A DNA stretch of 64,000 nt, from assembly GCF_000367925.1 (NCBI RefSeq), contig NZ_KB849175.1, forward strand, positions 397,395 through 461,394, in the 5' to 3' direction. This stretch comes from Acinetobacter bohemicus ANC 3994 (GTDB lineage: Bacteria; Pseudomonadota; Gammaproteobacteria; Pseudomonadales; Moraxellaceae). The position numbers were made by a program, and so were the translations under genes. The notes under the pieces are model-generated. The model saw nothing but the letters and a program-made list of their open reading frames with translations. It had not been told where the DNA came from and did no database searches. Below are positions 1 to 8,676 of this stretch, one piece after another (the first letter of the stretch is position 1; every line of letters begins with the position of its first letter).

Positions 1-851
1 AAATGACTAAACGGTGCATAAGGCGTTTTGACCGCTTTCTGTAAACCTTCTAAATAACCCGACATGGTATTGTAGTGAATACCCAACTGTTTCTGCGCTG
101 AATTTTGATAGCCAAAATTGCCCATGCGTAATGCTGTGGCATAAGGCAAAAACAATGTGCCTTTGAGTAAAGGCAATAAGTGATGCTCGCGCCCAGTCAT
201 AAAACACTGACATACCGAAGGACTTGCGCCAACCAAGAACATCACCAATGGAGTTAAACGAATAAAATTACGAATTAAAGCAAAATAACGATGACTACGA
301 TAATCCTGTAAGCTCAAACTTTTTAAAGCCTCATCGCTCTCATGCTGTTGCAGTGCTTCAAAGACTTGATCAGGGAAAGATAAATTATAATGCACCCCTG
401 AAATAGTCTGCATGCGACGACCATAACGCACGCCTAAACCATGACGATACAAGGTCTTAAAGCGACCAACATTCGACGTTCCATATTGAGCTAAACGAAT
501 GTTTTCTTCCTCATCATCCAGCATACACGGCATCGACAACGGCCAGAGCTTTTCACCATTTTCTAAATGACGATGTGCAATCGCATGAATATCGGCTAAA
601 TAATGTAATGCTTTTTTAATGCTGTCTTGTGGAGGGGTAATAAACTCCATCAAGGCTTCAGAATAGTCCGTGGTAATGTGCGGATGTGTTAAAGCCGACC
701 CGAGTGTTTTTGGATGCAATGCTTGCGATAAAAAACCATTACTTTGCATACGCAGGCTTTCACGCTCAATACCGCGCAACATGCCTTTAAACAGCGAAGA
801 ATCCACCCAAGTTGGCAATACAACGTGAGAGGTCGATTCGGGTTGACTCAT
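1..851 (-). CDS. gshA: Glutamate-cysteine ligase, C-terminal part beyond window edge
   Basis: ATP-dependent ligation of glutamate and cysteine, the first step of glutathione synthesis, in the cytosol. The frame is open from an ATG at 851 to base 1 without a stop, giving about 283 residues of a protein usually near 520. The N-terminus has the family's typical region GIERESLRMQ followed by ALTHPHITTDYSEALMEF, which belongs to the ATP-grasp-like GshA fold. The gene is transcribed leftward out of the window and is divergent from the DUF924 gene, with about 210 bases between them. The 3' part, including the remaining active-site residues, cannot be seen. Confidence 0.93.
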   Translation of the reverse strand, partial: MSQPESTSHVVLPTWVDSSLFKGMLRGIERESLRMQSNGFLSQALHPKTLGSALTHPHITTDYSEALMEFITPPQDSIKKALHYLADIHAIAHRHLENGEKLWPLSMPCMLDDEEENIRLAQYGTSNVGRFKTLYRHGLGVRYGRRMQTISGVHYNLSFPDQVFEALQQHESDEALKSLSLQDYRSHRYFALIRNFIRLTPLVMFLVGASPSVCQCFMTGREHHLLPLLKGTLFLPYATALRMGNFGYQNSAQKQLGIHYNTMSGYLEGLQKAVKTPYAPFSH

Positions 852-1063
852 TACAATCTCGCTTATCGGAAGATAACTACTAAAATAAAATCATTAGTTT
901 ATAGCAGTATAACGTGATTTGGGACTGTCACATGATCTGCTATATATTTTTCAAGTAAACCGTCAACTATATTTCTGGCAAATTTTTATCACAAAGTTAC
1001 TCTACAAGACATCTAAATTTTGTGATTGTATTGCATAATAAGTGCTAAAGAATTGTAAATATT

Positions 1064-1603
1064 ATGAATTATTCAGATATTTTGGACTTTTGGTTTCATC
1101 CAGACACTCAAGCCTACTGGTTTGCAAAAAATGATGATTTTGATGGATTAATTCATCAAAAGTTTCAGGACATACATCATCAAGCTGCACAAGCCGAACT
1201 CTGGTCTTGGCGTAAAAGCGCTGAAGGTCGCTTAGCTGAAGTAATCATACTGGATCAATTTTCGCGTAATTTGTTTCGTGATCAGGCACACGCCTTTGCC
1301 CAAGATGCTTTAGCCTTGGCACTGGCCCAACAAGCCATTGACCTAGGTGTAGATCAGCACTTAAATCCAGAACAACGTGCTTTTTTATATATGCCCTTTA
1401 TGCACAGTGAATCGAAATTGATCCACGAATTTGGGTTAAAATTGTTTCAACAATTAGGCCAGCCTATAGGTCTCGATTATGAAAAAAAGCATAAAGTCAT
1501 TATTGATCGTTTCGGGCGCTATCCGCATCGTAACCAAATTTTGGCGCGTACCTCGACCGCAGAAGAACTCGAATTTTTAACGCAACCCAATAGTCGTTTT
1601 TAA
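1064..1603 (+). CDS. DUF924 family protein
   Basis: A 179-residue soluble protein of the DUF924 family, whose biochemical role is not known. It starts with the family's typical DILDFWF motif and carries the conserved segments ILDQFSRNLFRD (about residues 62-74) and YMPFMHSE (about 107-114); the end reads FGRYPHRNQIL, also typical. The predicted fold is all-helical and TPR-like. The length matches the family. It stands alone between divergent gshA and the downstream lipoprotein gene. No function is assigned here. Confidence 0.9.
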   Translation: MNYSDILDFWFHPDTQAYWFAKNDDFDGLIHQKFQDIHHQAAQAELWSWRKSAEGRLAEVIILDQFSRNLFRDQAHAFAQDALALALAQQAIDLGVDQHLNPEQRAFLYMPFMHSESKLIHEFGLKLFQQLGQPIGLDYEKKHKVIIDRFGRYPHRNQILARTSTAEELEFLTQPNSRF

Positions 1604-1654
1604 GTATTTATTGTGCCCCCTCCCTTGCACAGTAAATCAGTATGGAGGTTTAAC

Positions 1655-2209
1655 ATGAAGAATAACTTTATCGGTCTGAGCATGGGACTCGCCATTGCCC
1701 TCTCTGGCTGTGCCATGACGCCTTCAAAACCCCTGACTTTTGACCAACTCGGTCAATTCAGTAACACACCTTTGAATGCCCAATCCTATCGCATCAGTTT
1801 TCAGGCCCGTCCCAATATGAGTTTTGGTACAGCGGAAGAAATTACCTTGGTTAAAGCCGCGCAAACCACACTACAAAACGGATTTCGCTATTTTAAAGTG
1901 CTGAATGATCCGAGCAATATCAACCAACCACCCCGCAAAGCGGTGGTCTATCCAACCCCAATGTACGCGCCATACGGTTATTATCGTCGTTACCCAGGTT
2001 TCTGGCCTGACCCATTTTATGACATGCCACAAGTGGTCACGATTGACCCCGTGCAAGTTTCCTATACCATTGAATGCTATAAAGATCAGAAAAAAGCACC
2101 GAACGATGCTTTTGATGCCAGTTTAATTTTACAGTCTCTGGGTCAAAAATATGGACTCAGCCCAACGGGGCAAGTCTTAGCACCGCAAATGCCGACCACA
2201 ACAAAATAA
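1655..2209 (+). CDS. CC0125/CC1285-type lipoprotein
   Basis: A predicted lipoprotein of 184 residues. The N-terminus MKNNFIGLSMGLAIALSGC is a lipoprotein signal with lipobox LSGC and the lipidated Cys at residue 19. The body has the pattern RISF...(A/T)EE..LVKAAQTTLQNGFRYFKVL, a central Tyr/Pro-rich stretch and a C-terminal FDASLILQSLG; this resembles the CC0125/CC1285 lipoprotein family, whose function is unknown. The ATG at 1655 is chosen because GGAGGT lies 5 bases upstream and the signal peptide begins there; an in-frame ATG 42 bases earlier would bury the signal. It lies 30 bases before the DUF445 gene and may be cotranscribed with it. Confidence 0.82.
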   Translation: MKNNFIGLSMGLAIALSGCAMTPSKPLTFDQLGQFSNTPLNAQSYRISFQARPNMSFGTAEEITLVKAAQTTLQNGFRYFKVLNDPSNINQPPRKAVVYPTPMYAPYGYYRRYPGFWPDPFYDMPQVVTIDPVQVSYTIECYKDQKKAPNDAFDASLILQSLGQKYGLSPTGQVLAPQMPTTTK

Positions 2210-2239
2210 CCTGATGTTACACATCAACAGGAAGCTTGC

Positions 2240-3547
2240 ATGAGCACAGCGGAAGCAGAAACCACCCCAAGTTTGCAACGCAGTAAACGCCTTGCCACCA
2301 TTGCCTTAATCATGGCGATTGTCACATGGTTAATCCTGATGGTGGTTGCCAAGCTCCTTCCTGAATATGTGTGGCTGATTCACATTTTAATGCTCGCTGC
2401 TGAAGCAGGGGTCGTGGGTGGTTTAGCAGATTGGTACGCCATTACCGTGTTGTTCCGCAACCCGTTTGGCAAAATGCCGATTCCTAAATTTTTACTTGAT
2501 CACACTGAAATTATTCCACGCAATAAAGCCCGTATTGCAGAATCGATGGGACGCTTTGTGCAAGAAAACTTTTTATCGCCACAAGTGGTCGAAAGAAGTC
2601 TACACCGTACTGACATTAGCCTTGCTGTGGGGCAATGGCTGGCTAAAGCTGAAAATAACCGTCAAGTGACGCAAGTCATTCAGCAAACCGTACCCAAGAT
2701 TTTTGAATTTGTTGGACAAGAACAAATTGGGCGTTTCATTCAAAACAATAGCGTGCAATGGGTGCGTAACACCCAAATCAACACCCTCGCCAGTGAAATG
2801 CTGCGTGCCGTTTTAGAAAATGATTTCCATCAAGATGTATTACAACACGGACTCGACTTGGCGCATGAATGGATGCTTTCACATCCAGAAGAAACCCGTG
2901 AACTGACCCATAGGTTATTCAAAGAACTGGGGGTGTTAAAACTGGCTAAAGGTGCCAGTTGGATTGGCATTGATGTACAACAACGTACCATTGATTCATT
3001 GATCGAACGGGTTGAATCCATGCTGGCCGACCCAGAACATCCGTGGCGACAACAGATTGAAGAAATTGGGCATCAGCTCATGCTCGAACTGGCAGATGAT
3101 GAAAGTAGCGCCAGTCATCGTTTAAATAGCAGCAAAGATGCCTTACTTGATAGTCCACAAGTGCTGAATTTTATTAGCGGTGCGGTGGTGATTTTATGTG
3201 ATGCGATTAAAGCGGATTTACTCAAAGCCGACTCAGGCATTGCAGAAAATCTACGGGTCGCCATTCAACAAGTCGGTGAAAATATTATGTCCAATCAAGC
3301 CGTACGTGATCTGCTCAATGAAAAAATGAGTGGCATTGCCATCAATTTAAGTGACCAATACAGTGAAAAAGTCATTCGCTTTATTAGCGAGCGCATTCAT
3401 GAATGGGATTCACGCGAAATGATCGACAAAATTGAAAATGAAGTCGGTGGTGATCTGCATATGATCCGCGTCAATGGCGTGGTGGTCGGTGCATTTATTG
3501 GTTTGGTGCTTGGAATTATTCGTGCTTTGGTTGATTTAGTGCTGTAA
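2240..3547 (+). CDS. DUF445 inner-membrane protein (YjiN-like)
   Basis: A 435-residue protein of the DUF445 family (YjiN in Escherichia coli), function unknown. Hydrophobic segments occur near residues 20-40 and 45-65. They are followed by the family signature GLADWYAITVLFRNPFG and the segment IPKFLLDHTEIIPRNKARIAESMG. A long helical region follows, and a last hydrophobic segment lies at the C-terminus (VVVGAFIGLVLGIIRAL). AGGAAGC lies just upstream of the ATG. The gene is convergent with the DUF2798 gene, with about 60 bases between stops and no clear terminator. Confidence 0.88.
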   Translation: MSTAEAETTPSLQRSKRLATIALIMAIVTWLILMVVAKLLPEYVWLIHILMLAAEAGVVGGLADWYAITVLFRNPFGKMPIPKFLLDHTEIIPRNKARIAESMGRFVQENFLSPQVVERSLHRTDISLAVGQWLAKAENNRQVTQVIQQTVPKIFEFVGQEQIGRFIQNNSVQWVRNTQINTLASEMLRAVLENDFHQDVLQHGLDLAHEWMLSHPEETRELTHRLFKELGVLKLAKGASWIGIDVQQRTIDSLIERVESMLADPEHPWRQQIEEIGHQLMLELADDESSASHRLNSSKDALLDSPQVLNFISGAVVILCDAIKADLLKADSGIAENLRVAIQQVGENIMSNQAVRDLLNEKMSGIAINLSDQYSEKVIRFISERIHEWDSREMIDKIENEVGGDLHMIRVNGVVVGAFIGLVLGIIRALVDLVL

Positions 3548-3609
3548 AAATAGCTCTAAGAGAAAAAATCATCTTCTAACAACAGGCAAGCTGCACACTG
3601 AGAATTGTT

Positions 3610-3894
3610 TTATTTCGGTTCATTCGGAGGAGGCATATCCACCAGTTTACTGGTCAGTTTACGCACAAAAGGTAAAAGGATCAGCACTATGGGAAAAGCA
3701 AAAGCCCACGAAATCATCCAGTTGTGCAACCACAAACTGATAAAACCGTCGATCCAACCCAAATTGCGCAGCATATTAATAAAAGAAATAATGCCACTCA
3801 TCAGACAAGACAACATAAACGGCATCACCACCGTGGCCCATTTTGCAGGCAGCTTAGGAATATTGCCGATAATCATAGGTCGTTTAGATTGCAT
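3610..3894 (-). CDS. DUF2798 small membrane protein
   Basis: A 94-residue integral membrane protein. The family pattern is clear: KLPAKWATVVMPFMLSCLMSGIISFIN, a short turn ending LRNLG, then LHNWMISWAFAFPIVLILLPFVRKL, giving two transmembrane helices. DUF2798 proteins have no assigned function. The protein is encoded opposite argS, whose start lies about 200 bases away. The ATG at 3894 gives a family-typical length. Confidence 0.82.
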   Translation of the reverse strand: MQSKRPMIIGNIPKLPAKWATVVMPFMLSCLMSGIISFINMLRNLGWIDGFISLWLHNWMISWAFAFPIVLILLPFVRKLTSKLVDMPPPNEPK

Positions 3895-4089
3895 ATGCTC
3901 GACTCGAATTTTTTTGACGTCCTCTAATATGCCATAAATCAGGCTTTTTTGAGTATTTTCCTGATTTTATGCCCTTCCTCTTTCGCTAGACTGTCGGGTA
4001 AGTTTTATTCAATACAAATGGGTTTACCTAAAGACGGCAAAATTTGCTATATTCATTGTTTTTCCGCGACATTTATTTTTCGACTGATT

Positions 4090-5880
4090 ATGAATACGGC
4101 AATCCAAGCAGCTCTCGAACATGCAGTGCAATCTCTTCAAGCTGAAGGTGTACTCCCATCCGACTTTAATAACAGTGGTAACTTAACGCGAACCAAAGAC
4201 CGAAGCCACGGTGACTTCGCGTCAAATATTGCAATGATTGGTTCTAAAGCTGCGGGTATGAAGCCTCGTGATCTCGCGGAAAAAATCCTCGCACATCTTC
4301 CCGAAGTTGCCGATATCAGCAAAGCAGAAATCGCAGGCCCCGGCTTTATTAATTTCTTTTTAAATGCCGACCAACGCTTTGCTGTACTGGATCTGGTTCA
4401 AGCACAACAAGATCAATTCGGTCGCACCAGTGCAAATGCAGCCAAACGTGTTCAAGTCGAATTCGTTTCTGCTAACCCGACATCAAGCCTCCATGTCGGT
4501 CATGGTCGTGGTGCCGCCTATGGTATGACGGTTGCCAATCTACTTGAAGCAACGGGTGCAACGGTTGACCGTGAATACTACGTCAATGATGCAGGTCGTC
4601 AAATGGACATCCTCGCAACGTCGACATATTTACGTTACCTTGAGTTAACCGGTCAGGAATTGGTTTTCCCAAAAAATGCCTATCAAGGTGACTACGTTAA
4701 AGAAATTGCGCAAAGCATTATCGACCAAGATGCTGACGCATACGTGCGCCCTGTGGCTGAAGTCTATCAAGATGTGCCAGAAGATGTGCAATATGCGGCT
4801 GAGCCAGATAGCGATGGCAATAAAGTGGTGCTTTCAGGTGACAAAGAAAAACACATCGATGGCTTAATCTATAATTCACAACGTTTGATTGGCGAGGGCT
4901 ACCGTGTTTTCCATCAAGCGGCGTTAAAAGCCATTCTTGATGACATTAAAGATGACCTTGGCGAATTCGGGGTGACTTTCAACCAATGGTTCAGTGAAGC
5001 CAGCTTGACTGAAAAAATTGATGAAGCACTGCAAATGCTGGATCAACGTGGTTTCTTATATGAACAAGATGGCAACATCTGGTTTAAATCGACTGAATTT
5101 GGCGATGAAAAAGACCGTGTTGTGAAACGTCGTAATGGTCAAACCACCTACTTTGCATCGGACATTGCCTACCACTTAAATAAATTACAACGTGGTTATA
5201 CCGATATTGTCGATATTTGGGGTTCTGACCACCATGGCTATATTGCCCGTGTCAAAGCAGCCATTGATGCGCTTGGTTATGACTCGAAAAAATTGACGGT
5301 ACTTCTGGTGCAATTTGTCAGCCTATGGCGTAGCGGTGTGATGGTACAAATGTCATCACGTTCAGGTCAGTTTGTGACGTTACGTGACCTACGTAAAGAA
5401 GTCGGCAATGATGCCGCACGTTTCTATTACGTGATGCGTAAATCTGAACAGCACATTGACTTTGACCTTGACCTTGCTGTTTCACAAAGTAAAGACAATG
5501 CGGTGTATTACATTCAATATGCCCATGCACGTATTTGCCGTATGCTCGAAAAAGCAGCCGCGACTGATGTGAATTTTGATGCCGTGAATGCACGTCAATT
5601 TGCAGCAAAACTTGATCTTGATGCTGAAACGGAAATTTTAGCCAAACTTGCCGCTTATCCTGAAATTGTGATTCGCGCAGCAAATAGCTATGAACCACAT
5701 CAAGTCGGTAATTATCTGAAAGAATTGGCTGCATTATTCCACGGTTGGTATAATGAGCATAAAGTACTCAATGATGATGCTGAACTTACGCAAGCACGTT
5801 TATTGCTTTCAGTAAACGTACAACAAGTGCTACGTAATGGTTTAGAATTATTAGGTGTATCCGCTCCTGAGAGCATGTAA
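4090..5880 (+). CDS. argS: Arginyl-tRNA synthetase
   Basis: Charges tRNA-Arg in the cytosol (class I synthetase). The protein is 596 residues. The N-terminal Arg-tRNA-synthetase additional domain is followed by the HIGH-type motif HVGHGRG in SANPTSSLHVGHGRGAAYG, the catalytic core with DIWGSDHHGYIARVKAA, and the KMSKS-like MSSRSGQ. The C-terminal DALR anticodon-binding domain ends the protein. The frame is open 141 bases upstream, but the ATG at 4090 matches the family N-terminus (MNTAIQAALEHAVQSL), and the upstream extension is low-complexity non-family sequence. The gene is followed after 176 bases by a SPOR-domain gene, an order common in Acinetobacter and Pseudomonas. Confidence 0.97.
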   Translation: MNTAIQAALEHAVQSLQAEGVLPSDFNNSGNLTRTKDRSHGDFASNIAMIGSKAAGMKPRDLAEKILAHLPEVADISKAEIAGPGFINFFLNADQRFAVLDLVQAQQDQFGRTSANAAKRVQVEFVSANPTSSLHVGHGRGAAYGMTVANLLEATGATVDREYYVNDAGRQMDILATSTYLRYLELTGQELVFPKNAYQGDYVKEIAQSIIDQDADAYVRPVAEVYQDVPEDVQYAAEPDSDGNKVVLSGDKEKHIDGLIYNSQRLIGEGYRVFHQAALKAILDDIKDDLGEFGVTFNQWFSEASLTEKIDEALQMLDQRGFLYEQDGNIWFKSTEFGDEKDRVVKRRNGQTTYFASDIAYHLNKLQRGYTDIVDIWGSDHHGYIARVKAAIDALGYDSKKLTVLLVQFVSLWRSGVMVQMSSRSGQFVTLRDLRKEVGNDAARFYYVMRKSEQHIDFDLDLAVSQSKDNAVYYIQYAHARICRMLEKAAATDVNFDAVNARQFAAKLDLDAETEILAKLAAYPEIVIRAANSYEPHQVGNYLKELAALFHGWYNEHKVLNDDAELTQARLLLSVNVQQVLRNGLELLGVSAPESM

Positions 5881-5916
5881 TATTTTACATTGCTGCAAGA
5901 CAAGGACAACCTCCGA

Positions 5917-5944
5917 GTGAGCATGGCAACTTTGCTATGCTCGC
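5917..5944. other. Short hairpin between argS and the SPOR gene
   Basis: GAGCATGGCA and TGCTATGCTC form a 10-bp stem with one wobble pair around a four-base loop, extendable by two pairs. No T-run follows on either strand, so it does not look like a standard Rho-independent terminator. It could cap the argS transcript or affect readthrough into the next gene; no function is shown. Confidence 0.3.
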
Positions 5945-6056
5945 TAAGTGACGACTATTGTCTGCGTCCGTATGTGAAATAATACTGGGTATGGCTCCTC
6001 ATGTGAGCCATGCTTAAAGCACAACCAATTGAATATTAGAATAATGAGGTTCACAA

Positions 6057-6668
6057 GTGTTTGGAAAAACGCAGCGCGGTGTATCAGAGCGACCAAATAA
6101 GCCCAAAAAGCCATTGATTCCGACATGGCTCGGGACGCTTGTGGTCATTTTAATCGTGTTGAGTTTTGCAGTCGCTTTAATGCTGTGGAAACCGTGGGAA
6201 CCTGTTAAACCCAAAAATCAAATTAATTCTGAACATTACCAAGAAGACACCAATAAAGACTATCGTTTCTACGATTTATTGCCTCAACAGCAAGTCACGC
6301 CTATTCCTGAACAAGCGGTGCCTGAAAGTAAAAATTCAAGTACTGTCGTCATTGTTGAAGCACCAGAAGCAGAACCTGCGATCAATACCCCAGTCACAGA
6401 ACCAAGTCTTGAAGCATCAGAAGCACCCGTTGCACATCAGCCCAGTTATATCCTTCAAGTCCGGAGCTATTCGGACCCAGATAGTGCTGATGCTCGACGC
6501 GCTGAAATTATTTTAAATGGTCTGTCTGCCGATGTGGTTAAATCAGTGGAAAATGGTCAAACTTGGTATCGTGTTATGTCGGGTCCTTATGATTCACCTG
6601 AAGCTGCAATCATGGCCCAGCAAACATTACAACGCAGTGGTATTGATTCGATTGTAGTGAAACGCTAA
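6057..6668 (+). CDS. SPOR-domain inner-membrane protein (FtsN-like architecture)
   Basis: A 203-residue protein with a short cytoplasmic N-terminus, one transmembrane helix (about residues 25-46, GTLVVILIVLSFAVALMLW), an acidic Pro/Glu-rich linker, and a C-terminal SPOR domain from about residue 128 (SYILQVRSYSDPDSADARR...YRVMSGPYDSPEAA). SPOR domains bind denuded septal peptidoglycan, so a role at the division site is likely; FtsN shares this layout. The start is GTG at 6057 with AATGAGG seven bases upstream; no ATG is available before the membrane segment. The gene sits downstream of argS, as in related genomes, and ends before a clear terminator. Confidence 0.88.
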   Translation: MFGKTQRGVSERPNKPKKPLIPTWLGTLVVILIVLSFAVALMLWKPWEPVKPKNQINSEHYQEDTNKDYRFYDLLPQQQVTPIPEQAVPESKNSSTVVIVEAPEAEPAINTPVTEPSLEASEAPVAHQPSYILQVRSYSDPDSADARRAEIILNGLSADVVKSVENGQTWYRVMSGPYDSPEAAIMAQQTLQRSGIDSIVVKR

Positions 6669-6680
6669 ACCCCAGATATG

Positions 6681-6706
6681 AAAAAGCGCCTAATGGCGCT
6701 TTTTTT
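6681..6706 (+). terminator. Rho-independent terminator after the SPOR gene
   Basis: AAAAAGCGCC and GGCGCTTTTT form a 10-bp stem with loop TAAT, followed by further T residues. It lies 12 bases past the stop codon. Confidence 0.85.
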
Positions 6707-6740
6707 GACCTTGCCCGACTCTTCCTCATTTAAGAGAAGG

Positions 6741-6855
6741 ACCTCCCCCTTTGAAAAAAGGGGGAATGAGGGGGATTTATATAATTCAAGAGGTAAAATC
6801 CCTCCCTTGCGCACTCGAAATATATTTCGAGGATGCTCACCTTTAAAAAAGGGAG
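6741..6855. repeat. CCCCCTTT/AAAGGGGG intergenic palindromic repeat
   Basis: This segment between two convergent genes carries several palindromes: CCCCCTTT-GAAA-AAAGGGGG (6745-6764), the sequence AGGGGGATTTA with a partial inverted counterpart AAATCCCTCCCTT, and a perfect 18-bp palindrome CTCGAAATATATTTCGAG (6814-6831). A related arrangement (CTCCTTT..AAAGGAG then AGGGGGATT) occurs near 48377-48440, so it appears to be a dispersed repeat. A short open frame across it is an artefact of the repeat. Confidence 0.6.
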
Positions 6856-6866
6856 ACTAAAAGCAT

Positions 6867-7718
6867 TTAAACCGTATGGCCTAAAGCTTCACCCATCACC
6901 ACCGTTGAATTGGCTTTAAATGCGGCATCCCATGCCATTTTATCTTGTTCAAATAAAATGACTGCGGTCGAACCTAAATAGAAACGCCCCAATTCTGCAC
7001 CTTTTTCAAGGAATAAGTCATGCTGATTGAGTTCCAAACGCCCGGTAGGTTTGACCTTGCCTGTCGCGACAGTTTCAATACCAGCCACAATCATGGCACC
7101 GACTAAAACCACGGCCATACGACCCAATTCCGTATCAAACAAACACACCATGCGTTCATTGCGCGCAAATAAACCCGGAATATTTTCCGCAGTGGTTTGA
7201 TTGACCGAAAATAATTCACCCGGCACATACAGCGTTTCAGTTAACGTGCCTGCAACAGGCATATGCACACGGTGGTAATCTTTAGGGGATAAATACACTG
7301 TTGCAAACTGACCATTTTTAAATGGTTCAGCCAATTGTGGATCAGCAATTAATTTTTCTACCGAAAAAGTTTGACCTTTAGCTTGGAAAATGTCGCCATC
7401 TTCAATGCTACCCAATTGTGAAATTGCACCATCTGCTGGAGAAACGATACTTTTAGGATCAGCATCAATCGCGCGTACACCATTTTTTAGTGAACGAGTA
7501 AAAAATTCATTAAATGATTTATATTTCAATGCATTGCTTTGTTCAGCAATGGACATATCAATGCCATATTGAGCTTTAAACGCCTGAATCACCGTATTTT
7601 TGACAATTGGGTTTTCACTGGCTGCAAGTTTGCCCACCACACGTGATAATTGATGTTGTGGCACAACACGCTGTGCTTGAATAAAAATTTGTTTTTTTAA
7701 ACGTGATGTGAAGCTCAA
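6867..7718 (-). CDS. psd: Phosphatidylserine decarboxylase proenzyme
   Basis: Converts phosphatidylserine to phosphatidylethanolamine at the inner membrane. The protein is 283 residues. It is a pyruvoyl enzyme: self-cleavage in the conserved motif LGST (in RFYLGSTAVILF, about residue 252) separates beta and alpha chains, and the Ser becomes the pyruvoyl group. Other family marks are the region SPADGAIS and the HR(V)HMP segment in SPKDYHRVHMPVAG. The ATG overlaps the stop of the upstream rhodanese gene by four bases, so the two are translationally coupled; the same pairing occurs in pseudomonads. Confidence 0.96.
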   Translation of the reverse strand: MSFTSRLKKQIFIQAQRVVPQHQLSRVVGKLAASENPIVKNTVIQAFKAQYGIDMSIAEQSNALKYKSFNEFFTRSLKNGVRAIDADPKSIVSPADGAISQLGSIEDGDIFQAKGQTFSVEKLIADPQLAEPFKNGQFATVYLSPKDYHRVHMPVAGTLTETLYVPGELFSVNQTTAENIPGLFARNERMVCLFDTELGRMAVVLVGAMIVAGIETVATGKVKPTGRLELNQHDLFLEKGAELGRFYLGSTAVILFEQDKMAWDAAFKANSTVVMGEALGHTV

Positions 7719-8563
7719 GATGGTAACTCTCCGGTAATAATCGGACTATCGAGGCGGTTGCCCCATTCACTCCACGCACCATCATAAGCTTGAATATGCC
7801 AACCGAGTAATCGACCCAAAATATAAGCTAACCCTGAACGGTGATGTGACTGACAATACACCACGACAGGTTCATTTAAATTGAATCCCAATTGTTCTAA
7901 GCGTTGTTGAGTGCGTTCTAAGGGATGCAATTTTAAATGATTTTCACGGTTAAGGGCAGTACTCCACTCAAAATGTCGGGCATTTGGAATGTGACCGCCG
8001 CGTCGCGCTGCAAGTCGCAGCCCCGTGTATTCATCTTCTGTGCGGCAATCCCAGATTTGGATTGTATTGTTTTGCACTTTATCCAGCAGTTCGGGATATT
8101 CAATCCGGTATTGATCAATATCCGTTTGATTTATTTCAAACAAAGTTTCGACAGGGGTTAATTTTTCCACTTCTGACGAGGTTGGATAACCCGCAGCCAA
8201 CCAAGCATGAATGCCTCCATTGAGCAAACTGGTATTTTTAAAACCTAAGCAATGCAGATTCCAAATTAAACGCCCTGCCCATGCACCACCTTCATCGTCA
8301 TAGACCACGACATGATGCTCTGGAGAAATATTGAGATATTCAATCAGTGCTTGTAGCGCCTCCACATCTGGCAGTAAACCTGAAGCTTGCTCTTCTTGGC
8401 GCAGCAACTGCTTAGGTTTGACATGAATCGCATGCGGAATATGCAATTGATCATAAACAGAACTACGGCTTAAATCGACAATACGTAATTTATCATGACC
8501 CAAATGTGGCAACAGTTGTTCTGCTTCAATCAACAGCGCAAAATTAAATGTAGATACAGTCAT
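7715..8563 (-). CDS. rhdA: Thiosulfate sulfurtransferase, RhdA-type rhodanese
   Basis: A two-domain rhodanese of 282 residues that transfers sulfane sulfur to cyanide or thiol acceptors. The N-terminal domain (about 15-130, with YDDEGGAWAGRLIWNL) lacks the catalytic Cys; the C-terminal domain carries the active-site loop CQSHHRS in VVYCQSHHRSGLAYILG (about residue 236). This loop is close to CQTHHRS of Azotobacter vinelandii RhdA and unlike the CG(S/T)G loop of mercaptopyruvate sulfurtransferases, so the thiosulfate type is preferred. It overlaps psd by four bases and probably leads that operon. Confidence 0.85.
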   Translation of the reverse strand: MTVSTFNFALLIEAEQLLPHLGHDKLRIVDLSRSSVYDQLHIPHAIHVKPKQLLRQEEQASGLLPDVEALQALIEYLNISPEHHVVVYDDEGGAWAGRLIWNLHCLGFKNTSLLNGGIHAWLAAGYPTSSEVEKLTPVETLFEINQTDIDQYRIEYPELLDKVQNNTIQIWDCRTEDEYTGLRLAARRGGHIPNARHFEWSTALNRENHLKLHPLERTQQRLEQLGFNLNEPVVVYCQSHHRSGLAYILGRLLGWHIQAYDGAWSEWGNRLDSPIITGELPS

Positions 8564-8676
8564 ACTTTTCGAGTTTTATTTAGATCAACAGTTACGATCT
8601 TAGCACAAGTCATTTTCACTATTATTCTGATTTTTTGCATTCATTTAGCAAAAAATCAGATATAGCAAAGCGACCT

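Noticed and set aside
3949..4089. 47-residue upstream extension of argS
   Set aside because: The family N-terminus begins at 4090 and the extension has no likeness to ArgS.
6678..6860. Short plus-strand frame starting MKKRLMALF
   Set aside because: It starts inside a terminator and then reads through the palindromic repeat; there is no ribosome-binding site.
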